In this document: positions 8,255 through 24,543 of the stretch, piece by piece
How the letters are laid out: each line of letters begins with the position of its first letter
Position numbering within the stretch: the stretch's first letter is position 1
Origin: Clostridiales bacterium
GTDB lineage: Bacteria > Bacillota > Clostridia > Christensenellales > Aristaeellaceae
DNA: 55,554 bases
Direction of reading: 5' to 3'
NCBI GenBank assembly: GCA_016930575.1
Contig: JAFGGL010000026.1
Span: forward strand, 1 to 55,554
Program-made: the position numbers and the translations under genes
Notes under the pieces: generated by a model
The model's input: the letters and a program-made list of their open reading frames with translations, nothing else
What the model was told of the DNA's origin: nothing
The model's database searches: none

Positions 8255-9994
8255 ATGACGGATCATAACCCCAGCCGATCTCCGATGCCGCAGTCGCGCA
8301 GTTCTCAGGCGCCGCCGCAGCACTCTGCTGCCGACATACCGGCAGACTCCGACGCACTGGACTGCAGTTTTGACGATAATCCCAACTGGAACGAATCGCT
8401 GGACCAGCTGCCCGTAGACCGTCCCGCACAACAGCCGGCGCATATCGGGGAAAACCCGTTCGCGCAAAAGCGAATCCCGCCGGATCCGTATAAAATAAAA
8501 AACCGCAAAAGGCGCACCGTTCTGCTGACGGTCTATATCACGGTCATCGTGCTTTGCTTTACGACCGTCGGCGCTATCGGTGTGATGATGATGCCGCAGC
8601 TCACGGGCTATTTCTGGACGGATTTTAGCAATTACGCCTTCATCAACGGCGAACTGCTGCGCTACGACAGCGCCGCCGCTTCAAGCTATAAACGGTACCG
8701 GGATTACCTCCGGATGGATGTCATCTATCCCGGCGTGTTTGTGGACGACATACACGTCGGTAGCCTGACGCCGGATGAAGCAAAGGAGAAACTCGGCGAC
8801 GAGAATACCGCATCTTCGTCGTTTTCCATTACGGTCAATATCGGCGATAAATACTGGACGCTGAACAATCAAAACGTTACCGCCTGGCGGGACATCAACG
8901 GCGCGCTGCTGAAGGCCTGGTCTTACGGGCGGCAAAACACGACCGGGATCCTGGGAACCCAGCGTACGCCGTTTTTGGAGCGCGCGGACGCCGTGATGGA
9001 TCTCCGGGATCATTACGTACACATTTACAGCAAGCAATCCTATGATTACGCGTCCGTCAGAAGCGTTGTCGCTGTGATTTACGAGTATGTGACCCGCGAT
9101 CCCGTCGACGCGCAGATTAAAAGCTTTGATTTCAACACCCGCACATTCACCTTCACCGAAGATCAGCCTGGCGTAGCCATCGACGCCGACGCGCTGTACA
9201 GCCAGATCATCGGCCTGCTTGAGCAGGGCGTCGTCAACCGGTCCATCACCGTCTCCCCCACGCTGACCTTCCCGTCCGTTACGCAGGAGGACCTGGAAAA
9301 AACCTTTACCATGATCTCCGCTTTCACCACCAAGACAACTTCTGATTCGAACCGCAACAGCAACATCAATATCGCCTGCCAGACCATCAACGGCACCGTG
9401 CTGCTGCCGGGTGAGACCTTCTCGTTCAACACGATCGTCGGCGAGCGCACCTATTCCAACGGTTACCGTGAAGCGGGCGCGATCGTGAGCGGCGAGCTTG
9501 TCAAGGAGATCGGCGGCGGCATATGCCAGGTCAGCTCCACGCTGTTCAATGCCGTCGCGCGGGCAAACCTAGAGATTGTCTACCGCAGCCCGCATGCCTG
9601 GCCGAGTACCTATGTCGATATCGGCGAAGACGCGACCGTCAACTGGCCCGATCTTGACTTGAAATTCAAGAACGATACGGACGCCCCGATCTTTGTGATC
9701 GCATACTATAAAAACCGACAGTGCACCGCTGAAATCTGGGGACGGAGCCTCGGGGACAATGTGACGATCGACCTCAGTTCCAAGGTCGTCAAGACCATTG
9801 AGCCGTCCCTTGAAGTGCTGTATATTTACAACCCGGAGCTCCCCGTGGGGACCAGCGAGGAGACCGTCAAACTCCGCACAGGCTATGTGGTGGATACCTA
9901 TCAGGTGTGGTATCAGAACGGCGTGGAATTCAAGCGGGAGTATCTGCACAAATCCACCTACAAGGCCTATCAGCGGACCATCGAATATAATTAA
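8255..9994 (+). CDS. Membrane-anchored VanW family protein
   Basis: 579 residues. A Pro/Ser/Gln-rich cytoplasmic N-terminus (1-80), a basic stop (KNRKRR) and one transmembrane helix (about 87-110), then an extracytoplasmic part: a region resembling the peptidoglycan-binding domain often paired with VanW (about 155-350), the VanW domain (about 365-500) with the diagnostic LPGETFSFN and GGGICQVSSTLFN motifs, and a C-terminal beta-rich tail. VanW proteins are common in Clostridia; their biochemical role is not settled and they are not by themselves evidence of vancomycin resistance, and no vanHAX genes are near. Ribosome binding site GAGAGGAGG. Probably in one transcript with rex. Confidence 0.85.
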   Translation: MTDHNPSRSPMPQSRSSQAPPQHSAADIPADSDALDCSFDDNPNWNESLDQLPVDRPAQQPAHIGENPFAQKRIPPDPYKIKNRKRRTVLLTVYITVIVLCFTTVGAIGVMMMPQLTGYFWTDFSNYAFINGELLRYDSAAASSYKRYRDYLRMDVIYPGVFVDDIHVGSLTPDEAKEKLGDENTASSSFSITVNIGDKYWTLNNQNVTAWRDINGALLKAWSYGRQNTTGILGTQRTPFLERADAVMDLRDHYVHIYSKQSYDYASVRSVVAVIYEYVTRDPVDAQIKSFDFNTRTFTFTEDQPGVAIDADALYSQIIGLLEQGVVNRSITVSPTLTFPSVTQEDLEKTFTMISAFTTKTTSDSNRNSNINIACQTINGTVLLPGETFSFNTIVGERTYSNGYREAGAIVSGELVKEIGGGICQVSSTLFNAVARANLEIVYRSPHAWPSTYVDIGEDATVNWPDLDLKFKNDTDAPIFVIAYYKNRQCTAEIWGRSLGDNVTIDLSSKVVKTIEPSLEVLYIYNPELPVGTSEETVKLRTGYVVDTYQVWYQNGVEFKREYLHKSTYKAYQRTIEYN

Positions 9995-9999
9995 TGTTC

Positions 10000-10029
10000 T
10001 TGACCCCAAACGTTCCTATCGGTTATCAT
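10000..10029 (+). promoter_or_regulatory. promoter of capF-capG
   Basis: TTGACC (10000-10005), 18-bp spacer, TATCAT (10024-10029), 22 bp before the capF ATG in the only gap between the VanW gene and capF. Confidence 0.5.
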
Positions 10030-10051
10030 ATCATAGGGTAGGTGGTCCGTA

Positions 10052-11188
10052 ATGAATTTGCTTATCACAGGCGCAAACGGCTTTATCGGCCGCAATCTTC
10101 GCGCCGCTCTGCAGCAAAGCGATCATCGCCTGCTGCTGATCGATGTCAGTTCATCCGCCGCCGAATTCGCACGGGCCGCCAATGACGCGGACTTCGTTTT
10201 TCATCTGGCAGGCGTGAACCGGCCCGATAACGACGCGGAGTTCAGGACCGGGAACGCGGACCTGACTGAAAAGCTGGTAGAAGCGCTGGAAAAAGGGAAG
10301 CGCCCTCCCGTGCTGATCTCATCCAGTACCCAGGCCGCGCTTCAAAACCCGTACGGCGTAAGCAAGGCAATGGCGGAGCAGGCGCTGCGCCGCTATGGCA
10401 GCCGCGCGAAATCGCCCGTATACGTCTACCGCCTGACCAATGTTTTCGGCAAGTGGAGCCGGCCGAACTACAACAGCGCCGTCGCGACGTTTTGCTATAA
10501 CACGGCACGCGGGCTGCCGATCACCGTGAACGACCCGGATGCCGTACTCCGGCTCGTCTATATCGACGACGTGATCACGGAGTTCCTGCGCGCGCTGAAC
10601 GGCAAACCCACCCGCGGAGACGATGGATTTTACACGGCAGGCCCGGAGCAAGAAATCACGCTGAAAAAGCTTATATCATTGCTTCGTAGCTTCAGCCGGG
10701 CGCGTTCCACGCTCGATCTCCCCGATCAGCGCAGCGCGTTTGCAAAAAAGCTCTTCGCGACCTACCAAAGCTTTCTGCCGCCCGACCGGCTGGCGTATAC
10801 TCCGAAAGCGCACGCTGACGAACGCGGAAGCTTTGCGGAACTGCTGCACATGAACGCCTACGGTCAGATGAGCGTAAACGTGACCAAACCGCACGTGACC
10901 AAGGGCTTTCACTGGCATCATACCAAGCACGAGAAATTCATCGTCGTCTCGGGCCGCGGCGTAATCAGGCTGCAGGACCCCTTCGGCGGCGAGGTATATA
11001 CCTACGAAGTCAGCGGGAAGAACATCACCGTCGTCGATATCCCGCCGGGGTATGTGCATACGATCGAAAACACGGGCGGTTCGGACCTTGTCACGCTGAT
11101 GTGGGCCAATGAAGTGTTCGACCCCGCGCATGCGGATACGTTCCATCGGGAATTCCAGGAAATACCGACCGGAGATGAAGCAAAATGA
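10052..11188 (+). CDS. capF: CapF-like bifunctional UDP-sugar reductase/epimerase
   Basis: 378 residues with the two-domain plan of CapF: an N-terminal short-chain dehydrogenase domain (about 1-245) with the NAD(P)-binding GANGFIGRNL and the catalytic-type NPYGVSKAMAE, and a C-terminal cupin (about 255-370) with the metal-binding GFHWHHTKHEKF. In the known pathway it epimerises C3 and reduces C4 of the CapE product, giving UDP-6-deoxy-N-acetyl-L-talosamine on the way to UDP-L-FucNAc. It overlaps capG by four bases. capE, the first enzyme, is not in the window. Confidence 0.85.
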   Translation: MNLLITGANGFIGRNLRAALQQSDHRLLLIDVSSSAAEFARAANDADFVFHLAGVNRPDNDAEFRTGNADLTEKLVEALEKGKRPPVLISSSTQAALQNPYGVSKAMAEQALRRYGSRAKSPVYVYRLTNVFGKWSRPNYNSAVATFCYNTARGLPITVNDPDAVLRLVYIDDVITEFLRALNGKPTRGDDGFYTAGPEQEITLKKLISLLRSFSRARSTLDLPDQRSAFAKKLFATYQSFLPPDRLAYTPKAHADERGSFAELLHMNAYGQMSVNVTKPHVTKGFHWHHTKHEKFIVVSGRGVIRLQDPFGGEVYTYEVSGKNITVVDIPPGYVHTIENTGGSDLVTLMWANEVFDPAHADTFHREFQEIPTGDEAK

Positions 11189-12339
11189 GCAGATTGAAGC
11201 TGATGACCATTCTGGGTACGCGGCCGGAGATCATCCGGCTGTCCGCCGTGATGCGCTGTGCGGACAGGTATTTCGATCATGTCATCGTTCATACGGGCCA
11301 AAACTACGACGCGGAGCTCAACGAAATCTTCTTCCGCGACCTGGAGCTTCGCAAACCCGATTACTACCTCAACGCCGTCGGCGCCGGTCTGGGCGAAACG
11401 ATGGGCAGGATCATCTCCGAAAGTTATCAAGCGCTGCAAAGGGAAAAACCGGACGCCGTGCTGATCCTGGGCGATACCAACAGCGCGCTGTCCGCCATTT
11501 CGGCAAAACGCCTGAAGATACCGATCTTCCACATGGAAGCCGGCAACCGTTGCTGGGACTGGAACGTCAGCGAGATGATCAACCGCAAGATCGTGGACCA
11601 TATCAGCGATATCAACCTCCCCTACACGGAGCACAGCCGCCGCTACCTGCTTGCGGAAGGCATCGACGGGAAAACGATATTCGTGACGGGCTCGCCGATG
11701 CGCGAGGTGCTGCACCACGCCATGCCGCAGATTGACAAAAGCGACGTGCTGGAACGCCTGTCGCTTACAGAGGGTAAATATATCCTGGTGTCCGCGCACC
11801 GCGAGGAGAACATCGATATCGAAGAGAACTTCATATCCTTGATGACGGCGATCAACCACATGGCGGAAAGCTATCAAGTGCCGGTCATCTACTCCACACA
11901 CCCGCGCTCCATGAAGTTCATCAAAGAAAGGGATTTTCAGTTCCATCCGCTTGTGCGCAACGTGAAACCGCTTGGCTTCTTTGACTACAACCACCTGCAG
12001 ATGCACAGCCTCGTGGTGCTGTCCGACAGCGGGACTCTCAGCGAGGAATCCGCGATGCTTGATTTCTGCGGCGTGCTGATCCGCACATCCACCGAGCGTC
12101 CCGAAGTGCTGGATAAAGGCACGGTCATTATCGGCGGCATCACGGCGCAAAGCGTGTCGCAGGCCGCGGAACTCGCCATCGCCATGCGCCATGCCCGGGA
12201 ACCGCGCGCCATGCCCGGCGACTATGGCGATTTGAACGTATCGGTCAAAGTTGTGAAGCTTATCCAAAGCTATATGCCGATCGTGAACGAAACCGTTTGG
12301 CTCAGGCATCCCCGTTCGGGCGCCGAAGCCGACAGTTAA
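11185..12339 (+). CDS. capG: CapG/WecB-type UDP-sugar 2-epimerase
   Basis: 384 residues of the non-hydrolysing UDP-GlcNAc 2-epimerase fold: N-terminal ILGTRPEIIRLS, the GDTNSALS and HMEAGNRCWD motifs, and the C-terminal LSDSGTLSEES. The HMEAGNRCWDWNVSEMINRK stretch rather than the WecB HVEAGLR form, together with capF upstream, favours CapG, which converts UDP-6-deoxy-L-TalNAc to UDP-L-FucNAc for capsule or wall polysaccharide. No glycosyltransferase, flippase or polymerase genes adjoin it. Confidence 0.83.
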   Translation: MSRLKLMTILGTRPEIIRLSAVMRCADRYFDHVIVHTGQNYDAELNEIFFRDLELRKPDYYLNAVGAGLGETMGRIISESYQALQREKPDAVLILGDTNSALSAISAKRLKIPIFHMEAGNRCWDWNVSEMINRKIVDHISDINLPYTEHSRRYLLAEGIDGKTIFVTGSPMREVLHHAMPQIDKSDVLERLSLTEGKYILVSAHREENIDIEENFISLMTAINHMAESYQVPVIYSTHPRSMKFIKERDFQFHPLVRNVKPLGFFDYNHLQMHSLVVLSDSGTLSEESAMLDFCGVLIRTSTERPEVLDKGTVIIGGITAQSVSQAAELAIAMRHAREPRAMPGDYGDLNVSVKVVKLIQSYMPIVNETVWLRHPRSGAEADS

Positions 12340-12370
12340 TGCGGATTTTATCTGCTTGTGCGCTGTTTTC

Positions 12371-12400
12371 TTACATTTTTCGTTTAAAATCGTGTACAAT
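12371..12400 (+). promoter_or_regulatory. promoter of the secreted-protein gene
   Basis: TTACAT (12371-12376), 18-bp spacer, TACAAT (12395-12400), about 40 bp before a strong AGGAGG and the ATG at 12442. Confidence 0.5.
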
Positions 12401-12441
12401 AGGTGTATACTATCAATTGAAATTCGAGGAGGAAGCATAAG

Positions 12442-13884
12442 ATGAAACACAAAAGTATAATTCTGTTCGTTTGCCTGGTGCTGACGGTATTCGGTATCAC
12501 CTCCGCAACGGCCGAAAGCCTGGAAACCGTAACCACGATCTCGCTGCAGACAGGTACGCTGCTTGCCGACTATGAAGAGGTAAGCCAAATTCTCGATACC
12601 GCAGCGATTCGCATCCACTCCATGCCGGACGGATACGGCGCATTCGTGCTTTCGCTCAACGGTACGGACGCATTGAAAAGCCTGCTTAAAGCCGAGCAGG
12701 ACGGCGTCTATGTACAATGCAACGCGCTCGGTCAGCAGCCCCTGTACTTCACCTATGAAGATATTAAAAACTTCATCATGGAACAATTGGAAGCCTATGC
12801 CGAGACGCAGCCCGCGGATATGCCCTTCGACACAGGCATGATGCAATCCATGATGGACGGATCACTGACGGATGAGCAGATATTTGAAATGATGGGCATC
12901 GACGAAGAGCTGATAGCCTATATCAGCGACATACAGGCAAAGCAGGTCGTTGAAAAAGGAACGTTCGCGCTGGAAGGCAGCGATATCGCCGATACGAAAA
13001 CCGTTGTGGCGTTGTCTAAGGAAGACATCAGCCGCGCAATGGATCTGCCCATCGTGCGTGAACAGATCAGCGGACAAATGCTGATGACGGGAACGGAATA
13101 CTCTCAGGAAGAAATCGACCAGATGATTGACGAGCAACTGGCCGAAGTCAAACAGATGATAGAGGACAGCAACATAACCGTCACATCGACTGCGTATACC
13201 ATGGGTGACGAATTCATTGCGTACGAGTTCGATTTGACAGCTGAAACGGATGATTACAGCGGCGGTTCCGTTCCTATGAACATATCCGTGACAGTCACGA
13301 AAACGTCTATAGGATCGGCGGCGTTTTATCAGATGTCTGTCATGCTTACGGAAGGCAGCGATGAATTCCTCAACCAGTACGGTTCGCTGTACATCGACGA
13401 CACGTTCATCTCCGGCCAGTATGTGTTCTACGGGGAGCCTGACGAGCCGATGTTTGAAGCGGCGCTTAACTGCGACCGTTCCCAGGCCGATCATTCTTTC
13501 GGCGAGCTGGCGCTGACGCTTTATGACGGCGGCGCGCAGACCGTGTACGTCACGTTCGATCAGCAAAAAGCCGACAACGTAACGGATACCGCGATCAACG
13601 TATATCTGGGCGGCAGTGCGGATGCAATCAAAAAGGCTCTTGCTGAAACGAGCCTGATTACAGTCAATCTCCACACTGTAGTGCAGCCGGACAGCGGCTT
13701 CTTCGCCGCGCTGCAGAACGCAACGCCCGAAACCTCCGTGCAGCTTCTGCAGTTGAACGAAGAGGAACTGGACGCCTACATGCAAAGCATGGAACAGGGC
13801 CTGATGATGACGCTCCTGACCGTGATCGATAACCTGCCGCCTGAAATCAGCGAATCTCTGATGCAGGAGATGGGCGGCTTCTAA
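12442..13884 (+). CDS. Secreted protein of unknown function
   Basis: 480 residues, family not recognised. A clear signal peptide (Lys-rich start, hydrophobic core 5-20, cleavage likely after SATA at about 24) with no lipobox cysteine, so it is probably released or wall-associated. The mature part is acidic, rich in Glu, Asp, Gln, Met and Thr, with predicted alternating helix and strand and very few cysteines; no catalytic motif stands out. Expressed from its own promoter, with a perfect hairpin just after the stop. Its last 38 bases overlap the 3' end of rsmA on the other strand. Confidence 0.8.
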   Translation: MKHKSIILFVCLVLTVFGITSATAESLETVTTISLQTGTLLADYEEVSQILDTAAIRIHSMPDGYGAFVLSLNGTDALKSLLKAEQDGVYVQCNALGQQPLYFTYEDIKNFIMEQLEAYAETQPADMPFDTGMMQSMMDGSLTDEQIFEMMGIDEELIAYISDIQAKQVVEKGTFALEGSDIADTKTVVALSKEDISRAMDLPIVREQISGQMLMTGTEYSQEEIDQMIDEQLAEVKQMIEDSNITVTSTAYTMGDEFIAYEFDLTAETDDYSGGSVPMNISVTVTKTSIGSAAFYQMSVMLTEGSDEFLNQYGSLYIDDTFISGQYVFYGEPDEPMFEAALNCDRSQADHSFGELALTLYDGGAQTVYVTFDQQKADNVTDTAINVYLGGSADAIKKALAETSLITVNLHTVVQPDSGFFAALQNATPETSVQLLQLNEEELDAYMQSMEQGLMMTLLTVIDNLPPEISESLMQEMGGF

Positions 13885-14707
13885 GCGTTATTGCATTCGA
13901 AAGCGCAACCCATTGTTCAACGCTCAGCGCCTCCCCGCGAATCGTCGCGGGGAGGTTCGTGTTTCGTACAATGTCTTGCAACGCTTCGACCGGAAACGGT
14001 AAAACCGTTTTCAAGGCATTCAAAAGGGTCTTTCTCCGCAGCCTGTAGCCGGCGTATACGATCCGCCAGAACAGCCGCTCATCCAGCACCGGTTCCGGCG
14101 GCGCTTCGCGGAACGTAAGCTTCACGAACGCGCTGTCCACCTTCGGCGGCGGCGTAAAAGCCGAAGCGGGCACCTTCGCAATGATTTCCGCAGTACAGTA
14201 GTAGCCGCAACGTACGCTCATCAACCCGAACGCTTTATCACCCGGGGTGGCGGTCAGCTTGTCCGCCACTTCTTTTTGTACCATCACCGACATCTGCCGG
14301 ATGGGGTATCCCTTCCCCCAGAACAACTCAAAGATCTGGGATGTGATGCTGTACGGGATATTGCCAATCACGATAAAACTTCCGCCAAGCGAAAGCTCAT
14401 TGAGATTGAGTTTACGGATGTCGCTGACGACGACCGTCAGGTTTTGGTATTCCCTTTCCATCCGCTTCAGCGCCGGGATTAGCGCTTCGTCCACCTCCAC
14501 GGCGGTCACGTGAGACGCTGTTTCACACAAGACGCGGGTTAGCGTCCCTGCGCCGGCGCCGATCTCCAGCACGCTGCACTCGCCCGGGATTCTGGCTTTT
14601 TGGGCCAGAGAACGCAGAAGTTCCGTATCATACAAAAAATGCTGTCCAAGATCCTTCTTATGCTGAACAGCCTGAAATTCGTGATGCGGTTTTACATGAC
14701 GTTTCAA
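13847..14707 (-). CDS. rsmA: 16S rRNA dimethyladenosine transferase RsmA (KsgA)
   Basis: SAM-dependent enzyme that dimethylates the two adjacent adenosines near the 3' end of 16S rRNA during 30S assembly. 286 residues, normal. Seen: KKDLGQHFL, the SAM motif EIGAGAGTLT, the acidic VEVDEAL, and the catalytic NIPYSITS. The start is TTG 14707, six bases after GGAGG that overlaps the end of dnaX, so it is coupled to dnaX. Its 3' end runs 38 bases into the convergent secreted-protein gene. Confidence 0.95.
   Translation of the reverse strand: MKRHVKPHHEFQAVQHKKDLGQHFLYDTELLRSLAQKARIPGECSVLEIGAGAGTLTRVLCETASHVTAVEVDEALIPALKRMEREYQNLTVVVSDIRKLNLNELSLGGSFIVIGNIPYSITSQIFELFWGKGYPIRQMSVMVQKEVADKLTATPGDKAFGLMSVRCGYYCTAEIIAKVPASAFTPPPKVDSAFVKLTFREAPPEPVLDERLFWRIVYAGYRLRRKTLLNALKTVLPFPVEALQDIVRNTNLPATIRGEALSVEQWVALSNAITLRSRPSPASEIR
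13930..13955 (+). terminator. hairpin terminator embedded in rsmA coding sequence
   Basis: Perfect 11-bp stem CCTCCCCGCGA / TCGCGGGGAGG with loop atcg, 45 bases after the stop of the secreted-protein gene, followed by TTCGTGTTTCG. It lies antisense inside rsmA. Confidence 0.55.
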
Positions 14708-14708
14708 G

Positions 14709-16388
14709 TCAGTCCTCCGATTCGTCGATTTGCAACAGGTCGCGGCCGACGGTATCGGTCAGCACCTGGATGCTTTCACGGACGTCGGCTTTTTGTTCCG
14801 CGCTGCCCTCAAGCACGGCTTCAAAGCCGACCGGACGCCCGGCGGCTTCGCTGAGCGCTTTGGCGATGACGTCGACCGCATCCTGTTTTCTCAGCCTGGC
14901 GTAGGAGAAATCCTTGTTTTTCTGCGATATCTGCACGCGGAAAACAGCGCCTCTTTCCCCCAAAAAGCGTTCCTGCTTTAAAAATGCGTAGATCGGCGAT
15001 TCGCTAGTGAGCTGCTTCAATGCCATCTGCCAGATATCTTTATCGTTATACAAGGGTTGTTTTTCTTCTGCTGCGGGTGCCGTTTCCTTTGCATCCGTTT
15101 CTTCCTTCGCGGGATCTGCCGCTTGGACCGGTTCCGAAATCTGCTCGCCGGCCGGTTTCTGAGCGGTAGGTTCCGGCGTGGTTATTTCTGCTTTCGACGT
15201 GGGCACCGGCTGAGTTGCGACCATTTCCGGCAGCTCCGAAACCTTGATTTCAAGCTCCGCAATACGCTGTGCGAGCGCCGAATGATCTTCTCCTGTTTCT
15301 TCGCGGCAGGCTTTCAGCGCGGCGATCTCCAGGCCGATTCGCGGCGACGAGGCATAACGCAGTTCGCTGTCGGCTGTCATCAAAGCGTTCATCATGCTGA
15401 TCAGGCGCTCCTGCGAAAACCCTGTTGTCTGTTCACGGTAACGTTTTTCGTCCTCCGCAGCGCACTGCAACAGCGCAGCCGCGTCCTTTTGAACGACTTT
15501 CACGATCAGAAGTGCGCGCAGATGCCGCGTCAGTTCGCGCAGGAAAACCTGCGCCTCGTAACCGGCGCTTATCAGCTTATCAATCTGCTCCATCACACCG
15601 CGGATATCCCGCGCGGCTAGGGCGTCGGCAAAACCAAACAGAAAATCTTTGTCCGCAGCGCCCAGGATATCGCGCACGATCTCCGCCGTAATCCTATTGT
15701 CCACCGCGGCGGAAACAGCCATATCCAGTATACTCCAGGCGTCGCGCATCGCGCCTTCCGCGGCGCGCGCGATCATCTGCAGGGCTTCCTGCTCCGCGGT
15801 TATCTGCAGGCGTACCAGCGCTTCTTCCATGCGTCCCCGGATAAGCGCGGCGGGAATCCTGGCGATATCGAAGCGCTGCACGCGGCTTAATATGGTCGCC
15901 GGGATGCGCTGCGGTTCGGTGGTCGCCATGATAAACACCACATGTTCCGGCGGCTCCTCCAGCGTTTTCAGCAACGCGTTGAACGCGGCCGTTGAAAGCA
16001 TATGGACTTCATCAATGATATAGACCTTGTATTTCCCAAGCTGCGCGGGATAACGTATCTGTTCCAGCAGGTCGCGGACGTTGTCCACCGAGTTGTTGCT
16101 GGCGGCGTCAAGCTCCAGCACGTCCAGCGTGCTTTCAGAGAGGATTGCCTTGCAGACGTCGCATACGCCGCAGGGCTCGCCGTCCTTTGACTGCAGGCAG
16201 TTGACGGCGCGGCTCATAATCTTGGCAAGCGAAGTCTTCCCCGTGCCCCTGGAGCCGCAGAACAGGTACGCGTGCGCGATCCTGCCCGTTACGATCTGCC
16301 TGCGCAGCGTTTTCACAACGGCGTCCTGGCCGAGTATTTCCGAAAATACTGTGGATCTCCATTCCCGGTACAGCGCGCGGTAAGCCAT
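14709..16388 (-). CDS. dnaX: DNA polymerase III subunits gamma/tau
   Basis: AAA+ clamp-loader subunit of 559 residues. Seen: N-terminal YRALYREWRS, Walker A GSRGTGKTS, a zinc module (Cys-x8-Cys-x2-Cys-x2-Cys type, CLQSKDGEPCGVCDVC), the DEVHML Walker B, and the SRC-like LSRVQRFD box. A Pro/Glu/Ala-rich linker (about 385-435) leads to a tau-like C-terminal domain. No obvious A-rich slippage site was noticed. Usually followed by ybaB-recR; here by rsmA. It begins 60 bp downstream of the rpoC terminator, with ribosome binding site GGAGG and no clear promoter of its own. Confidence 0.95.
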   Translation of the reverse strand: MAYRALYREWRSTVFSEILGQDAVVKTLRRQIVTGRIAHAYLFCGSRGTGKTSLAKIMSRAVNCLQSKDGEPCGVCDVCKAILSESTLDVLELDAASNNSVDNVRDLLEQIRYPAQLGKYKVYIIDEVHMLSTAAFNALLKTLEEPPEHVVFIMATTEPQRIPATILSRVQRFDIARIPAALIRGRMEEALVRLQITAEQEALQMIARAAEGAMRDAWSILDMAVSAAVDNRITAEIVRDILGAADKDFLFGFADALAARDIRGVMEQIDKLISAGYEAQVFLRELTRHLRALLIVKVVQKDAAALLQCAAEDEKRYREQTTGFSQERLISMMNALMTADSELRYASSPRIGLEIAALKACREETGEDHSALAQRIAELEIKVSELPEMVATQPVPTSKAEITTPEPTAQKPAGEQISEPVQAADPAKEETDAKETAPAAEEKQPLYNDKDIWQMALKQLTSESPIYAFLKQERFLGERGAVFRVQISQKNKDFSYARLRKQDAVDVIAKALSEAAGRPVGFEAVLEGSAEQKADVRESIQVLTDTVGRDLLQIDESED

Positions 16389-16418
16389 AGGTTCCTCCGA
16401 TGGTCGTTGCCTGAAAAA

Positions 16419-16445
16419 GCGGCAGAAGGTTTGATGTTCTGCCGC
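16419..16445 (-). terminator. rpoC intrinsic terminator
   Basis: On the minus strand GCGGCAGAA, a 9-base loop, TTCTGCCGC, then TTTTT: a textbook intrinsic terminator 8 bases after the rpoC stop. Confidence 0.85.
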
Positions 16446-16452
16446 CTTGCCT

Positions 16453-20028
<3,576 letters not shown>

Positions 20029-20100
20029 GCGTAGACACTCCTTTCGGGTATTGGACAATCACATGAAACAGCTATGAGACCGGTTGCACTGCGGCATGCT

Positions 20101-23862
<3,762 letters not shown>

Positions 23863-23958
23863 AAACGCTATCACCCCTCATGTTCTTGCACATGACCGCC
23901 TGCGGCGCGGTTTCCATCCGCCTGTATTTTACGGTTGATTTTTTACCGTTCAACCTGT

Positions 23959-23986
23959 AAAATACTGTTTGCGGAGTTGCTGTCAA
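23959..23986 (-). promoter_or_regulatory. proximal rpoB promoter
   Basis: Minus strand: TTGACA (complement of 23981-23986), 16-bp spacer, TATTTT (complement of 23959-23964). Confidence 0.5.
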
Positions 23987-24017
23987 CCGCGAACAGACGA
24001 TACTAATGCAATTTTAT

Positions 24018-24046
24018 ATTTTAGCATAATACTTGTCTATCGTCAA
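24018..24046 (-). promoter_or_regulatory. distal rpoB promoter
   Basis: Minus strand: TTGACG (complement of 24041-24046), 17-bp spacer, TAAAAT (complement of 24018-24023). It lies back to back with the start of the RseC-like gene. The leader between this and rpoB contains nothing else recognised. Confidence 0.6.
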
Positions 24047-24102
24047 GGGAATCTGCAAATTCTGCGGACTGTATTCGTACGCTGTTTGTCCGGAGGCATT
24101 AA

Positions 24103-24543
24103 ATGGTCAAATTTGGTCGGATCGCAGAAAAAAACGATAAAAACGGTACGGTGACCGTCCGGTTTGAGCGCCCCGAAGCCTGCGGGAAGTGCGGCGCGTG
24201 CGGGTCCCTGTCACAAAAGGGCGAAGTCGTACTGCCCTCAGATCGTGATATCGGCGAATGGGTGCGCGTGGAAATGCCCGAAAACCGTTTCCTGCAGGCT
24301 ACCGCGCTGGTTTATATCATCCCCCTGCTCGGGCTTCTGGCCGGGCTCCTCATAGGATTTTTGCTTGGCGGCGGTTCCGATCTTTTTACTTTGCTCGGCG
24401 CGGTATGCGGGATAAGCGTAGCACTTGTAACACTTCACCTGATCAATAAACACGTTTCTAAAAAACCCGAGTGGATGCCAAGAATCACGGCCGTTTATCA
24501 TGATAAACCGACCTACGGGGACCTGGGCTGCGGCGTATCATAA
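24103..24543 (+). CDS. RseC/SoxR-reducing family membrane protein
   Basis: 146 residues: a small N-terminal domain with a cysteine cluster (Cys27, Cys30, Cys33 in ACGKCGACG), then two membrane helices (about 66-90 and 94-113) and a short cytoplasmic tail. This is the RseC/MucC plan; relatives accompany Rnf-type electron transport or SoxR reduction, or regulate sigma-E, in other bacteria. No rnf or sigma-E genes are nearby, so its role here is open. The cysteines suggest metal or redox binding (inference). Divergent from rpoB, with CGGAGG upstream of the ATG. Confidence 0.8.
   Translation: MVKFGRIAEKNDKNGTVTVRFERPEACGKCGACGSLSQKGEVVLPSDRDIGEWVRVEMPENRFLQATALVYIIPLLGLLAGLLIGFLLGGGSDLFTLLGAVCGISVALVTLHLINKHVSKKPEWMPRITAVYHDKPTYGDLGCGVS

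Noticed and set aside
8255-9994. Vancomycin-resistance determinant
   Set aside because: VanW domains occur widely without resistance, and no ligase, dehydrogenase or dipeptidase genes of a van cluster are nearby.
11002-12846. 614-codon open frame on the minus strand
   Set aside because: It lies antisense to capF, capG and the secreted-protein gene, all with clear homology or signal peptide and ribosome binding sites; its translation is His/Arg/Val-rich without domains, typical of GC-rich shadow frames.
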